From positions 62,001-126,000 of the forward strand of contig CAWBNK010000020.1 in NCBI GenBank assembly GCA_963790065.1: DNA of 64,000 nt, written 5' to 3'. Position numbers and translations under genes: made by a program. Source of the stretch: Palsa-504 sp963790065. Lineage in GTDB: Bacteria; Actinomycetota; Actinomycetes; Streptosporangiales; Streptosporangiaceae. The notes under the pieces were generated by a model. That model made no database searches, had not been told where the DNA came from, and saw only the letters and a program-made list of their open reading frames with translations. Of the stretch, positions 1 through 7,979 are shown one piece after another. Within the stretch, counting starts at the first letter, position 1. Every line of letters starts with the position of its first letter.

Positions 1-300
1 GTCGCGGACGCCCTCGCGCGCGTCACCCAGCTGGCGGGCTCGGCCGGCGACCCGGCCGCCTACGCACAGCGTGTGGTGGAGCGCCTGTTCCCGGCCACGT
101 TGCCTTATGTCCTGGATTCGGCGGCCTCGTTCGGTTTCGCAGGCTTCAACGGGCGCGCTATGACAGACAACGTGGAGAACGTGATGCTCTCGCTGCAGGC
201 CAACACTCCCATCGACCAGGGCGCGGCGGTCGTTAGGACCAACATCCTCGGTGAGTTCCCCTATTTCGGCGCACCGCACGCCGATCCCATCGTCGATTGA
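1..300 (+). CDS. C-terminal end of a DUF4331-like protein (5' end outside window)
   Basis: The reading frame is open from the first base to a TGA at 298-300, so only the last 99 residues are present. The tail contains FNGRAMTDNVENVML and then FPYFGAPH. This order, a GR-x-TD-x-V motif about 30 residues before a FPY-x-x-PH end, resembles the C-terminus of the DUF4331 family, whose function is poorly defined. No catalytic motif is visible in this piece. The family call rests on pattern memory and the missing N-terminus could change it. Confidence 0.55.
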   Translation, partial: VADALARVTQLAGSAGDPAAYAQRVVERLFPATLPYVLDSAASFGFAGFNGRAMTDNVENVMLSLQANTPIDQGAAVVRTNILGEFPYFGAPHADPIVD

Positions 301-406
301 TCCGCGTAGGCCTCGTGAATCTTGGATCGGACCGGGCGTGCCGACATAGTCTGGACGTGGGCCTGACTGGCGAAGATGACCGGGTCGGCCCATCGGGGAG
401 GTAGGC

Positions 407-1138
407 ATGGACGCTGAGCCGAATCCCGCGCAGCGGCTGCATGCACTTGGCCAGAGCCTGTGGCTGGACAGCATCAACCGGGTCATGCTGCGCACCGGGA
501 CGCTGGCACGTTACGTGCGTAACCTGGCGGTCACCGGGCTGACGTCCAACCCCACGATCCTCGGGCATGCCATGGCCGCCGGATCGGACTATGACCGCTC
601 GCTGGCCCGCCTGGCGGGCGAAGGTGTCACTGATGCTCAGCCCTCGGTGGCCTCGATGTTCATCTCCCGCTGGGATTCCGCCGCCGACCCCTTGCTGCCG
701 CCCGCGCTGCACAGCAGCCTGGGGCTGGCGATGGCGCAGAAAACCTACGCCTCCCATGTGCAGCTGCTATCGGATCAGCGCTGGCAGGCGCTCGCCGGGG
801 CCGGCGCCCGCCCGCAGCGGGTCCTGTGGGCATCGACCTCGACCAAGAACCCAGACCTGCCCGACACCTACTACCTGGGCCGGCTGGCTGCCCCGAACAC
901 GATCAACACCGTCCCGGAGAAGACCCTGCTCGCCTTCGCCGACCACGGAAGCCTCGACGACCGGCTTGAGCCCGACTACGCAGCCGCGGAACGGGCCATC
1001 TCCGCGGCCGCCGACGCCGGCATCGACGCCGACGCCCTCGGCGAGCGTCTCCAGCGCCACGGAGCAGGCGCCTTCACCGCGGACTGGGCGGCGCTGCTCA
1101 CGGCGATCGAGGAAAAGGCGGCGAAGCTCGCGAGCTAA
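407..1138 (+). CDS. tal: Transaldolase with internal deletion, lacks catalytic core
   Basis: Transaldolase moves a dihydroxyacetone unit between sugar phosphates through a Schiff-base lysine. The first 70 residues match the actinobacterial enzyme (LHALGQSLWLDSINR, VTGLTSNPTI). From about residue 79 the match resumes in the C-terminal half (SVASMFISRWD, ARPQRVLWASTSTKNPD, NTINTVPEKTLLAFADHG). The stretch normally between them, about 130 residues including the IKIPxT lysine strand and the NVTL strand, is absent, and the frame is kept. The product is 243 residues against roughly 370 for the family. A strong ribosome site, GGGGAGG, ends five bases before the ATG, so the start looks genuine. It is probably inactive as a transaldolase. 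It could be a decaying gene or a repurposed fragment. Confidence 0.85.
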   Translation: MDAEPNPAQRLHALGQSLWLDSINRVMLRTGTLARYVRNLAVTGLTSNPTILGHAMAAGSDYDRSLARLAGEGVTDAQPSVASMFISRWDSAADPLLPPALHSSLGLAMAQKTYASHVQLLSDQRWQALAGAGARPQRVLWASTSTKNPDLPDTYYLGRLAAPNTINTVPEKTLLAFADHGSLDDRLEPDYAAAERAISAAADAGIDADALGERLQRHGAGAFTADWAALLTAIEEKAAKLAS

Positions 1139-1156
1139 AGCCGCCTGACTGCAGCG

Positions 1157-3472
1157 TCACGAAGACGCGAGTACCTCATCGAGGGCCTGCAGGACGAGGT
1201 CGGCGTGTTCGTGCTGGAATACCAGGGGCGGCCGGATCTTGAGCACGTTTCCGGCCGGGCCGGTTGCGCTGAGCAGTATTCCCCGCTCGCGCATCGCCTC
1301 AGTTACTTTGCGGGCGTTCCCGGCCGCTGGCAGGCGCGCCTCATCGATCAGTTCGACGCCGAGCAGGAGGCCTTCGCCCCGGACGTCCCCGATCATCCGA
1401 TGGCGTTCGGCGAGTGTCAGCAGGCCGTGGCGGAGGTAGGAGCCAACTTTCGCGGCGTTGGCCACCAGGCCCTCTTCCTCGATGACGGCCAGGACCGCGA
1501 GGGCGGCGGCGCACGCTACCGGGTTGCCGCCGAAGGTGCTGAACAGCTCGACCTCCTCGGGTACGGCCTCGAGCAGCTCGGACCTGGCCACGAGGGCGGC
1601 GACCGGGAAGCCGTTGCCCATCGGTTTGCCCATCACCACCATGTCAGGCACGATCCCTGACGCATGGAAGCTCCACAGGTGAGTCCCGGACCGGCCGTGA
1701 CCAGCTTGCACTTCGTCGGCTACCACGAGCCCGCCGAGCGTCAGCGCCCGCCGGGCTGCTTCCCGCAGGTAGGTGGGAGAGGGCGACAGGATGCCGTCGG
1801 CGGTAAAGGCCGGGTCCAGGTATAGGGCGGCGAAGCCGCGGTCGCCGAGCGCTCGGGCGGCGTCATCGATGTGGGCGGCGTACCGTTGCGCCCACCCGTC
1901 GTCGCCCCGGCGGTACGGGCCGCGGTACCCGTCAGGTGCCGGGATCGTCGCGACGTGGGCAGGCCGCTCACCGTGGGCCCACTCCTCCGGGGACAGGGCG
2001 TGGGTGGCCTCGGTCAGCCCGTGATAGGCGCAGGCGGTCACGACCGCGCCGGCCCGCCCAGTCGCCGCGCGGGCGATCCGCCAGGCAAGGTCGTTGGCCT
2101 CGCTGCCGGAGTTCACGACCATGACGGCGTCCAGCCCCGGCGGCAGGGTCGATTGGAGCCGTTCGGCCAACTCGACAATGGCTTCGTGCAGATAGCGGCT
2201 GTGAGTCGCGAGCAGTTGCTGCTGCTGCGTCACCGCCTGCACGATCCTTGGATGGCTGTGCCCGACCACGGCCACGTTGTTGTAGCAGTCGAGGTACCGC
2301 CGGTCGTCGGGGTCGAACAGCCAGACACCCTCACCGCGGACGAGGTGCACCGGGTCGGCGTAGAACAGCGGAGACCGGGGCAGCGCCCGGCGGCGGCGCT
2401 CGAGCAGGGCACTGGTAGCAGACCTTCGGTAGGGAAGCCGACGGCAGGCCTCGCGGAAACGCCGCCCTACGGCGTCTATCCCCATCGCCTCGATGGCATC
2501 GAGGAAGGCGCGGGCCCCCGGCTCGCCGGTCGCGGCGTAGGCGGCGTTGTCCGGGTAGACCCCGCGCCGCCAGGCGCCGATAGTGACCTCGGCGGCGAGC
2601 CTGGCCGCGACCAGATCCGCGAGCAGCCCGGCCTCCTCGTCGTCGAGCGGCGTCACCGAGACGTAGCCGCCGATTATCACCTCGGCCGCATCGATGGCGT
2701 CGTCGCGGCCGTGCAGCACATCGGCGACGGCGACGGCGAGATCGCAGACCAGCGGCGCATGGGTCATATCCCCGAAGTCCACGATCCCGCTGACCCGAAG
2801 GTCATCGCCGAACAGCACGTTGTCCAGGCTCATGTCGGCGTGGATCACCTGCGCGCGAAGCCCGGGCAGCACCGGCGCGACGCGGGCCTCGAACCGGTCC
2901 AGAACCGATTCCACCTGAACCCGCCCGCGGCCGTCGCGGACATGGGTGAGCAGCGGCCGGAGCCCGGGCAACCGGGTGATGTCCCACAAGATCTCGTAGT
3001 CGGCCGCGGGGTGGAAAAAGCCGCGCAGCGCCCGCCCCAGACGCGCCGTGACCTGCCCGTGGGACCAGATCGCCGCGGTGGTGAGCGCCGTGTTCGCGAC
3101 TGCCTGCCCGGGCAGGAACGTGAAGAGCCGGGCCGCGTAGGTCCGGCCGTCGGGCCCCGGCACCTCGACCCAGGATTCCCCCGCCGCGGTCGGCAAGGCA
3201 CGCATCACCGGCAGGTCCGGATCCACTCGCTCGATGTGGCGGAGAGCGGCGGCCTGCATCGCCAGGATGGGCGCGTCATCCGCCGGATTGGAGATCTTGA
3301 ACAAGAAGCGTTGCCCGGCGGCGGTGTCCACCCGGAAGTTCTGGTCCCGTTCGCCCGCGAGGGGCTTGAGGGACGACGATTCGACGCCGAAGCCTTCCCG
3401 CAGGATCTGCCTGGCTGCTTCCTCGCCGAAGGCAGGCGGCGTGCTCTCCAAGGGGTCAGGGCGCTGCACCAT
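1157..3472 (-). CDS. APH-type kinase fused to class III PLP phospho-lyase/aminotransferase
   Basis: This is a 771-residue two-domain enzyme. Residues 1-330 form an aminoglycoside-phosphotransferase-like kinase, with H211, D213 and N218 in HADMSLDN and the metal-binding D232 in VDFGD. Residues about 355-771 are a class III PLP enzyme: the GVWLFDPDDRRYLDCYNN entry, NSGSEAND, DEVQAGHGR and the PLP lysine K616 in MGKPMGNG. Known relatives of the two halves are hydroxylysine kinase and the phosphohydroxylysine or phosphoethanolamine lyases. The fusion suggests one protein that phosphorylates an amino alcohol and then eliminates phosphate and ammonia. The exact substrate cannot be read from sequence. 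An ordinary omega-transaminase activity is the main alternative. Confidence 0.85.
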   Translation of the reverse strand: MVQRPDPLESTPPAFGEEAARQILREGFGVESSSLKPLAGERDQNFRVDTAAGQRFLFKISNPADDAPILAMQAAALRHIERVDPDLPVMRALPTAAGESWVEVPGPDGRTYAARLFTFLPGQAVANTALTTAAIWSHGQVTARLGRALRGFFHPAADYEILWDITRLPGLRPLLTHVRDGRGRVQVESVLDRFEARVAPVLPGLRAQVIHADMSLDNVLFGDDLRVSGIVDFGDMTHAPLVCDLAVAVADVLHGRDDAIDAAEVIIGGYVSVTPLDDEEAGLLADLVAARLAAEVTIGAWRRGVYPDNAAYAATGEPGARAFLDAIEAMGIDAVGRRFREACRRLPYRRSATSALLERRRRALPRSPLFYADPVHLVRGEGVWLFDPDDRRYLDCYNNVAVVGHSHPRIVQAVTQQQQLLATHSRYLHEAIVELAERLQSTLPPGLDAVMVVNSGSEANDLAWRIARAATGRAGAVVTACAYHGLTEATHALSPEEWAHGERPAHVATIPAPDGYRGPYRRGDDGWAQRYAAHIDDAARALGDRGFAALYLDPAFTADGILSPSPTYLREAARRALTLGGLVVADEVQAGHGRSGTHLWSFHASGIVPDMVVMGKPMGNGFPVAALVARSELLEAVPEEVELFSTFGGNPVACAAALAVLAVIEEEGLVANAAKVGSYLRHGLLTLAERHRMIGDVRGEGLLLGVELIDEARLPAAGNARKVTEAMRERGILLSATGPAGNVLKIRPPLVFQHEHADLVLQALDEVLASS

Positions 3473-3512
3473 AGGCCCGAAGGTTATCTTGCAGCCCTAC
3501 TAGGATCGGACA

Positions 3513-4310
3513 ATGCCCATCCCAGCTGCGTTTGACCTGTCCGGCCGGGCGGCGGTGGTCACCGGGGCGGGCGGTACCGACGGCATCGGTTTCGCCACCG
3601 CCAGGCTGCTCGCCGAACTCGGAGCCGCCGTGATGATCAGCGCCACCACGGCCCGGATCCATGACCGGGTCAGCGAGCTGCGCAGCGCTGGTTTCGACGC
3701 GGCGGGGATCATCGGCGATCTCACCGACGCCGGCGTGGCGTCCGGGCTGGTGTCGGCTGCGCTGGAGCAGTGGGGCCGGCTGGACATCGTGGTGAACAAC
3801 GCCGGCATGATCTCCGCCGCTGACCCGGTGTTCGAGTCCGGCACCGTGGAGTCCATGGACCTGGCGACCTGGCAGGCTGCGCTCGCCCGCAACCTGACCT
3901 CCGCCTTCCTGGTCACCAAGGCGGCGGTGCCCGCCATGACCAGCCGCGGCTGGGGGCGGATCATCATGGTGTCCAGCGTGACCGGCCCGGTGATGGCGAT
4001 CCGCGCGGACGTCGGTTACGCCACCGCCAAGGCGGGCATGGTCGGGCTCACCCGCGCAGCCGCCGTCGACACCGCAAGGCACGGAATCACCGTCAATGCC
4101 GTCGCCCCAGGCTGGATAGCAACCGGCTCCCAGACCCCCGAAGAGCGCGGCCAAGGGCAGGCCACCCCAGCTGGCCGGAACGGTTCACCCGACGAGATCG
4201 CCGCCGCAATTGCCTGGCTGGCCAGCCCCGGCGCGTCCTACATCACCGGGCAGTACCTGGTCGTGGACGGCGGCAACTCGATCGCCGAGCAGCGCGCCGC
4301 ACCAGCGTGA
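3513..4310 (+). CDS. SDR-family NAD(P)-dependent oxidoreductase (FabG-like)
   Basis: This is a classical short-chain dehydrogenase of 265 residues. It has the cofactor glycine motif TGAGGTDGIG near the N-terminus, NNAG after the fourth strand, the catalytic serine in IIMVSSVTG, and the YxxxK pair in VGYATAKAG. The C-terminal YITGQYLVVDGGN is typical of FabG-like enzymes. It should reduce a carbonyl or oxidise an alcohol, but the substrate is unknown. It is divergent from the kinase/PLP gene with only 40 bases between the starts, so the two promoters must overlap. The end lies 37 bases from the left 41-bp inverted repeat. Confidence 0.88.
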   Translation: MPIPAAFDLSGRAAVVTGAGGTDGIGFATARLLAELGAAVMISATTARIHDRVSELRSAGFDAAGIIGDLTDAGVASGLVSAALEQWGRLDIVVNNAGMISAADPVFESGTVESMDLATWQAALARNLTSAFLVTKAAVPAMTSRGWGRIIMVSSVTGPVMAIRADVGYATAKAGMVGLTRAAAVDTARHGITVNAVAPGWIATGSQTPEERGQGQATPAGRNGSPDEIAAAIAWLASPGASYITGQYLVVDGGNSIAEQRAAPA

Positions 4311-4347
4311 TCAGCTCGCGGCCGCGACGATCATTCCGGTCAGCTGA

Positions 4348-4388
4348 TGCATAACCGAGCCGGTGCACGTTCGTGGCCAGCGCACTAG
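4348..4388 (+). repeat. Left arm of a 41-bp inverted repeat
   Basis: These 41 bases match the reverse complement of 6285-6325 at 40 of 41 positions (my comparison by eye; the one difference is A/G at 4358). The outer edge reads TGCATAACCG and the inner edge GCGCACTAG. The match stops abruptly on both sides. A TAA lies at 4352-4354, so frames entering from the left can stop inside the arm. I found no clear target-site duplication outside. Confidence 0.9.
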
Positions 4389-4535
4389 GCGTCACGCAAC
4401 GGCCCGGCAAGCGCCAATCCCGCCCCTTGTACGTCACCACGAGCCGTGCGGGTCCCGAGCCGGCACAGGGCATAATTTGACCAAACGGGCTGGCGTTCCC
4501 GCCTCCCGCCACCGACTCGCCTCGGATGGTGCATC

Positions 4536-6288
4536 ATGGCTGGCCTGCCAGAAGTAATCGGGTTGCTCTACCGGGCCGACTGGACCCGCCTGTCCCTGTC
4601 CGCCGAGGTGCGCTTCGAACAGGACGGTGACCTGGCCCGCCGCCGGGAAAACGCGGTCCGGACGGAGTCGATGCGGCGGATGGGGATCCGCCCCGGATCT
4701 CCCGGCATGCCGGTCGTGGAGCAGGAGCCGGACGCCCAGCGGGACGTCTATCACCGGTGGCACGCGGCCCTGCTGATCGCGCCCGGCCGGCGGTACCGCC
4801 TGGAGTACGAGGGCGACCATGGTGGCCGCGCCGACGGATCTGACGGCGAGCAGGCCTGGACGCTCCGGCCGCCGGACGCGGCGCCGCTCCCGCCGCGCGG
4901 CTTCGAGGTCGTCTCGGGGCTGCCGGTTCCGGCCCTGTTCCGCCCGGCTGGCCTGCTCGCCCGGTTCACCCTGGACGTGGGCGGCCCGGTCACCGCCTGC
5001 GGCCGCGAGGCGATCGCTGTGACGGCCGTGCCTCGGCACGGTGCCGTGGGGTCCGGGACGAGCCTGCACCCTCCCGCCTGCGACCGCGTTCGAGCTGATC
5101 GTGGACGCCGAGACCGGCATCCTGCTCCGCCGCGAGGAGACGTTCGAGGGCCAGCTGCTCACCCTCTTCGAGCTGACGACCGTGACGATGAGCCCGCCGG
5201 AAGCGGATGACCCGGCCCGGTTCGCGCCGCCCGCGGGCAGCCGCCCCGTCCGGGATCCGGAGGATGCCCCCGGGCGGATCGGGCTCGGCTGGCAGGTGGC
5301 GGCGAACGCGGCCGGCCTGGCGGCGGGCGGCCTCGGGGCCTGGCTCCGGCTGGCACCGCACCTGCCCGGCCACCGCCCGGCCGCCGGGGCCAGCTTCCTG
5401 GCCGCGATGCCGTCTCCCGAACCGGGCCCGCTCGATCCCGGAGACGGGCCACTGCCCTCCGACGACCTGCTCGGCCTGCTCTACCGCAGCGGTCAGTATG
5501 ACGGCGACGACCCTCAGGTCCGCGGCGCTGCGGTGCGGCGGTGGAACGACGCGAAGGCGGTTCTGGGCCAGGTGCCCGGCGCGTTCCGCGCGGCGGGACA
5601 CGGTGGCGGCGGCTATCTCCTCGACACGGTAGCCGGGAAGGAAACGGTGACCCTGTCGACCGGCCGGCTGCGTATCGGGGGCCCCGAGCTGTACTACCTC
5701 GATTACTCGTCCTGGCAGGGCAGGCCCGGACCGCTCGTGATGGCCTGCGACGGAGAGCAGTACTGGGGGATCCACGAGAACAGGGCCCGGGTGGGGCCGG
5801 CGCGGCCGATGGCGGGCGACATCGCGAGCTTGGTCGGCTCGTCCTGGCTGCTCGGCGAGCGGCTGTCCGGCGGCGTGGAGATCACCTACCACGACCGCCG
5901 CGGCTACCACCTGCGGGTGACCCGCGGCGACGGTGCGGCGCACGAGGGGCCGACGATGTTCTACCCGGCCGACGCGATCGTGGACGCGGAGACCGGCAGC
6001 CTGCTCCGGCTGATCGCGTACGACGGCGACGCCCCCGCAGAATGGTGGGAACTGGACGGCGTCACCGCGGAGCCCGGCGATACCGCTGACCCGGCCGGAT
6101 TCCGCCCGCACATCCCGCCCGGCACCCGCGTCGTCGAGGAAACCGGCAACCCGCTGGTCGACGCCACCGCGGGGATGCCCGGCCTGACCGGGACCGCGGC
6201 CCGCACCGCCGCAGAGGCCTTCCGCCGCGGCACCGACGCCGTCTCCGCCGCCCGCAGCTTCCTGGACGACCTGCGCGGCCATCGCTAG
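4536..6288 (+). pseudogene. Two-module conserved hypothetical protein, frameshifted
   Basis: Reading starts at ATG 4536 and runs well until about residue 170 (GREAIAVTAVPRHG). It then makes sense only in the +1 frame, from about 5041 to the TAG at 6286-6288 inside the right inverted repeat. The shift point lies between about 5031 and 5085, in a stretch with GGGG and CCC runs. The joined protein has two related modules of about 270 residues. Each begins with LLYR, and each has a VDAETG-x-LLR strand (FELIVDAETGILLRREE; AIVDAETGSLLRLIA) followed by a DPARFAPPAGSR or DPAGFRPHIPPGTR ending. There is no signal peptide or membrane segment. The fold may be a LolA/RseB-like beta sheet, which is a guess. 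A sequencing error could also cause the shift. Confidence 0.6.
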
Positions 6289-6325
6289 TGCGCTGGCCAC
6301 GAACGTGCACCGGCCCGGTTATGCA
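6285..6325 (-). repeat. Right arm of the 41-bp inverted repeat
   Basis: This is the partner of 4348-4388. The inner edge, CTAG, supplies the TAG stop of the two-module gene at 6286-6288. The outer part supplies a TAA (6319-6321, minus strand) that ends a frame entering from the right. Confidence 0.9.
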
Positions 6326-6438
6326 GCTTTAGGTTCCGGGCGGCCCCAGCGTTGCTGGCGTTCGCTGCGGATGCGGGCGCGTTCGCGGCGCTGGGCGGCC
6401 AGCACGCCGGGGTGGCGGGCGTGCTGGCTGGGCGGCGG
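6319..6438 (-). pseudogene. Short C-terminal coding remnant ending in the inverted repeat
   Basis: Directly after the TGA of the LLM gene, the same frame continues for 39 more codons to a TAA inside the right repeat arm. The peptide is rich in Arg, Gln and Glu (HPGVLAAQRRERARIRSER, then QQRWGRPEPKAA) and looks like the basic C-terminus of a real protein. It has no start codon of its own. It could be the leftover end of a gene interrupted here, or a chance high-GC frame. Confidence 0.3.
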
Positions 6439-7278
6439 TCACAGACCGGAGATGGCTGTGGCGGCGGTCTCGATCGTCCGTGCCGGTCCGTCCGTGGTCG
6501 GGGGTGCGAGCAGGACGAGCCGGTGGACTCCTGCCTGGGCGAACTCGGTGGCCAGCTCCGGGGTCATCCGCCCGCGGGGCGTCACGCTGATCTCCAGCTC
6601 ATCCAGTTCGGCGGGCCGCTGTATGTGATCGGCGGCTGCGGCCAGCCCGGCCAGCGATGCGGTGACCTGCTCTGGGGTAAGCCAGTATCCGTACCAGCCG
6701 TGGGCGCGCGCGACTGCCCGGCGGTAGGCTGGCGCGCTGTGGCCCCCGGCAATCAGCGTGACCGGCTGCTGCAGCGGGCGCGGGTGTGCGTCGATGCCGG
6801 CGAAGTCGGCGAACCGGCCGTGATAGGCGGGATGCTCGTCATACCACAGTGCCCGCATCGCGTCGATGTACTCGTCGGTGACCGCGCCGCGCTCGGCGAA
6901 GTTCGCCCCCACGGCGCGGAATTCCGGTTCGAGATAACCGGCGCCGATGCCGAGGATGACCCGGCCGCCGGACAGCACGTCCAGGGTCGCCACCTGCTTG
7001 GCCAGGACAACGGGATTGCGCTGCGGCAAGATCATGATCCCGGTCGCCAGCCGGATCGTGGTCGTGTGCGCGGCAGCCCAGGTCAGCGCGAGCAACGAGT
7101 CGAGCGCCGGGTCCTGCGGCTGCATCGGCGACGGGGGTACCTGCGGATCCGGCAGCACGATGTGCTCCCCTGCCCATACCGAGTCAAAGCCGGCCGCCTC
7201 GGCCGCCTGCGCTGCTTTGACCAGGGCATCCGGCCGGCTCATCGATCCCATATTGATATGCACCAAACCCAACAGCAT
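6439..7278 (-). CDS. LLM-class, probably F420-dependent oxidoreductase
   Basis: The 279-residue protein is a luciferase-like (beta/alpha)8 monooxygenase. Features include the N-terminal strand LLGLVHINMG, the AEAAGFDSVWAGEHI helix-loop, the LATGIMILPQRNPVVLAKQ segment, and SGGRVILGIGAGYLEPEF. These are the pattern of actinobacterial LLM enzymes with TIGR03619-type features, which commonly use coenzyme F420. ATG 7278 is preferred over ATG 7287 because a GGCAGG sequence lies nine bases before it. The substrate cannot be predicted. It is a single gene, with no operon partner on the same strand. Confidence 0.8.
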   Translation of the reverse strand: MLLGLVHINMGSMSRPDALVKAAQAAEAAGFDSVWAGEHIVLPDPQVPPSPMQPQDPALDSLLALTWAAAHTTTIRLATGIMILPQRNPVVLAKQVATLDVLSGGRVILGIGAGYLEPEFRAVGANFAERGAVTDEYIDAMRALWYDEHPAYHGRFADFAGIDAHPRPLQQPVTLIAGGHSAPAYRRAVARAHGWYGYWLTPEQVTASLAGLAAAADHIQRPAELDELEISVTPRGRMTPELATEFAQAGVHRLVLLAPPTTDGPARTIETAATAISGL

Positions 7279-7424
7279 GCCTGTCATCCTGCCATCTCGT
7301 CAGACGGCTGGCCCTGCGGGTGATGCTCAGCGTCCCGGCCTCGAATTGGTCTTCATCGCCCGCAAGCCCGCCACGAACTCGTAGCGGCCGCCCGGCCTCC
7401 AGGGCTGTCAGGGCTGACCGTTCG

Positions 7425-7805
7425 TCATCGCTCGGGATCTCGCAGTGAGGTCGGGGACACGAGCGGCCGGAGCAGGTCATCATCGCCGATATCTGGCGGC
7501 CGCCGGGTAACGAGGAAGTACTCCTTGTCGACCACGTGGACGTGCGCCCGGCCTCCCAGCGCCGCCAGAAACCACTCCAACGCCTCACCCGTTTGCGGGC
7601 CGCGGAGAAATTGCCCGGACTTGAACTCGTTCCGCGACCACCAGAACCCCGATCGCAGCGCCCGTATGAGCTCAACCGCTTCGTCAACGCGCAGGTCGAC
7701 ACTCGCGTGCGTGAACACCGGGGTGGACGCATCCAGCAAGTTGGTGCCGGAGAACCCGGATTCGTCACAGGCGATCTCTACGACGTCGCCGCCAACCCCA
7801 TCCAT
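7425..7805 (-). pseudogene. Truncated DUF3800-like protein, N-terminal part only
   Basis: The piece begins VVEIACDESGFSGTN and continues with VFTHASVDL, EFKSGQFLR and ALGGRAHVHVVDKEYFLV. An actinobacterial family of 250-400 residues starts this way, with the DESG motif near the N-terminus as in DUF3800 proteins (proposed RNase H-like fold). Here the frame stops after 126 residues, just past the VDK strand, so the rest of the presumed domain is missing. ATG 7805 keeps the family start; an upstream in-frame ATG at 7859 exists. Function is unknown and it is likely degenerate. Confidence 0.5.
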
Positions 7806-7979
7806 CGGCGGCAGCCCGCCTTGAGGGGGCAATCTCCGATCCCTCACCACGCAAACCATGCTCGCCCGCCCTCGCCGATCGCACCATCGAATTGCGCTCT
7901 CACCGGGATGCGTGCACAGGCACGGGCGGGCTGCGAGCGCTAGTACCTGGTACCGGGAAGATGCCCTGGCCGGTCGTTG

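Larger units (their letters stand above)
4348..6325. mobile_element. Possible non-autonomous element or invertible segment bounded by 41-bp inverted repeats
   Basis: A 1978-bp segment is bounded by near-identical 41-bp inverted repeats and contains only one damaged two-module gene. There is no transposase or recombinase gene inside, and no flanking direct repeat that I can define. Three readings fit: a non-autonomous transposon, an invertible DNA segment, or a gene captured between two copies of a short repeat. The arms and their match are seen directly; mobility is inference. Confidence 0.35.

Noticed and set aside
1871..3535. Long plus-strand open frame opposite the kinase/PLP gene
   Set aside because: It is antisense to a gene with clear catalytic motifs, has Arg/Gly/Pro-rich composition, and reflects high-GC codon bias.
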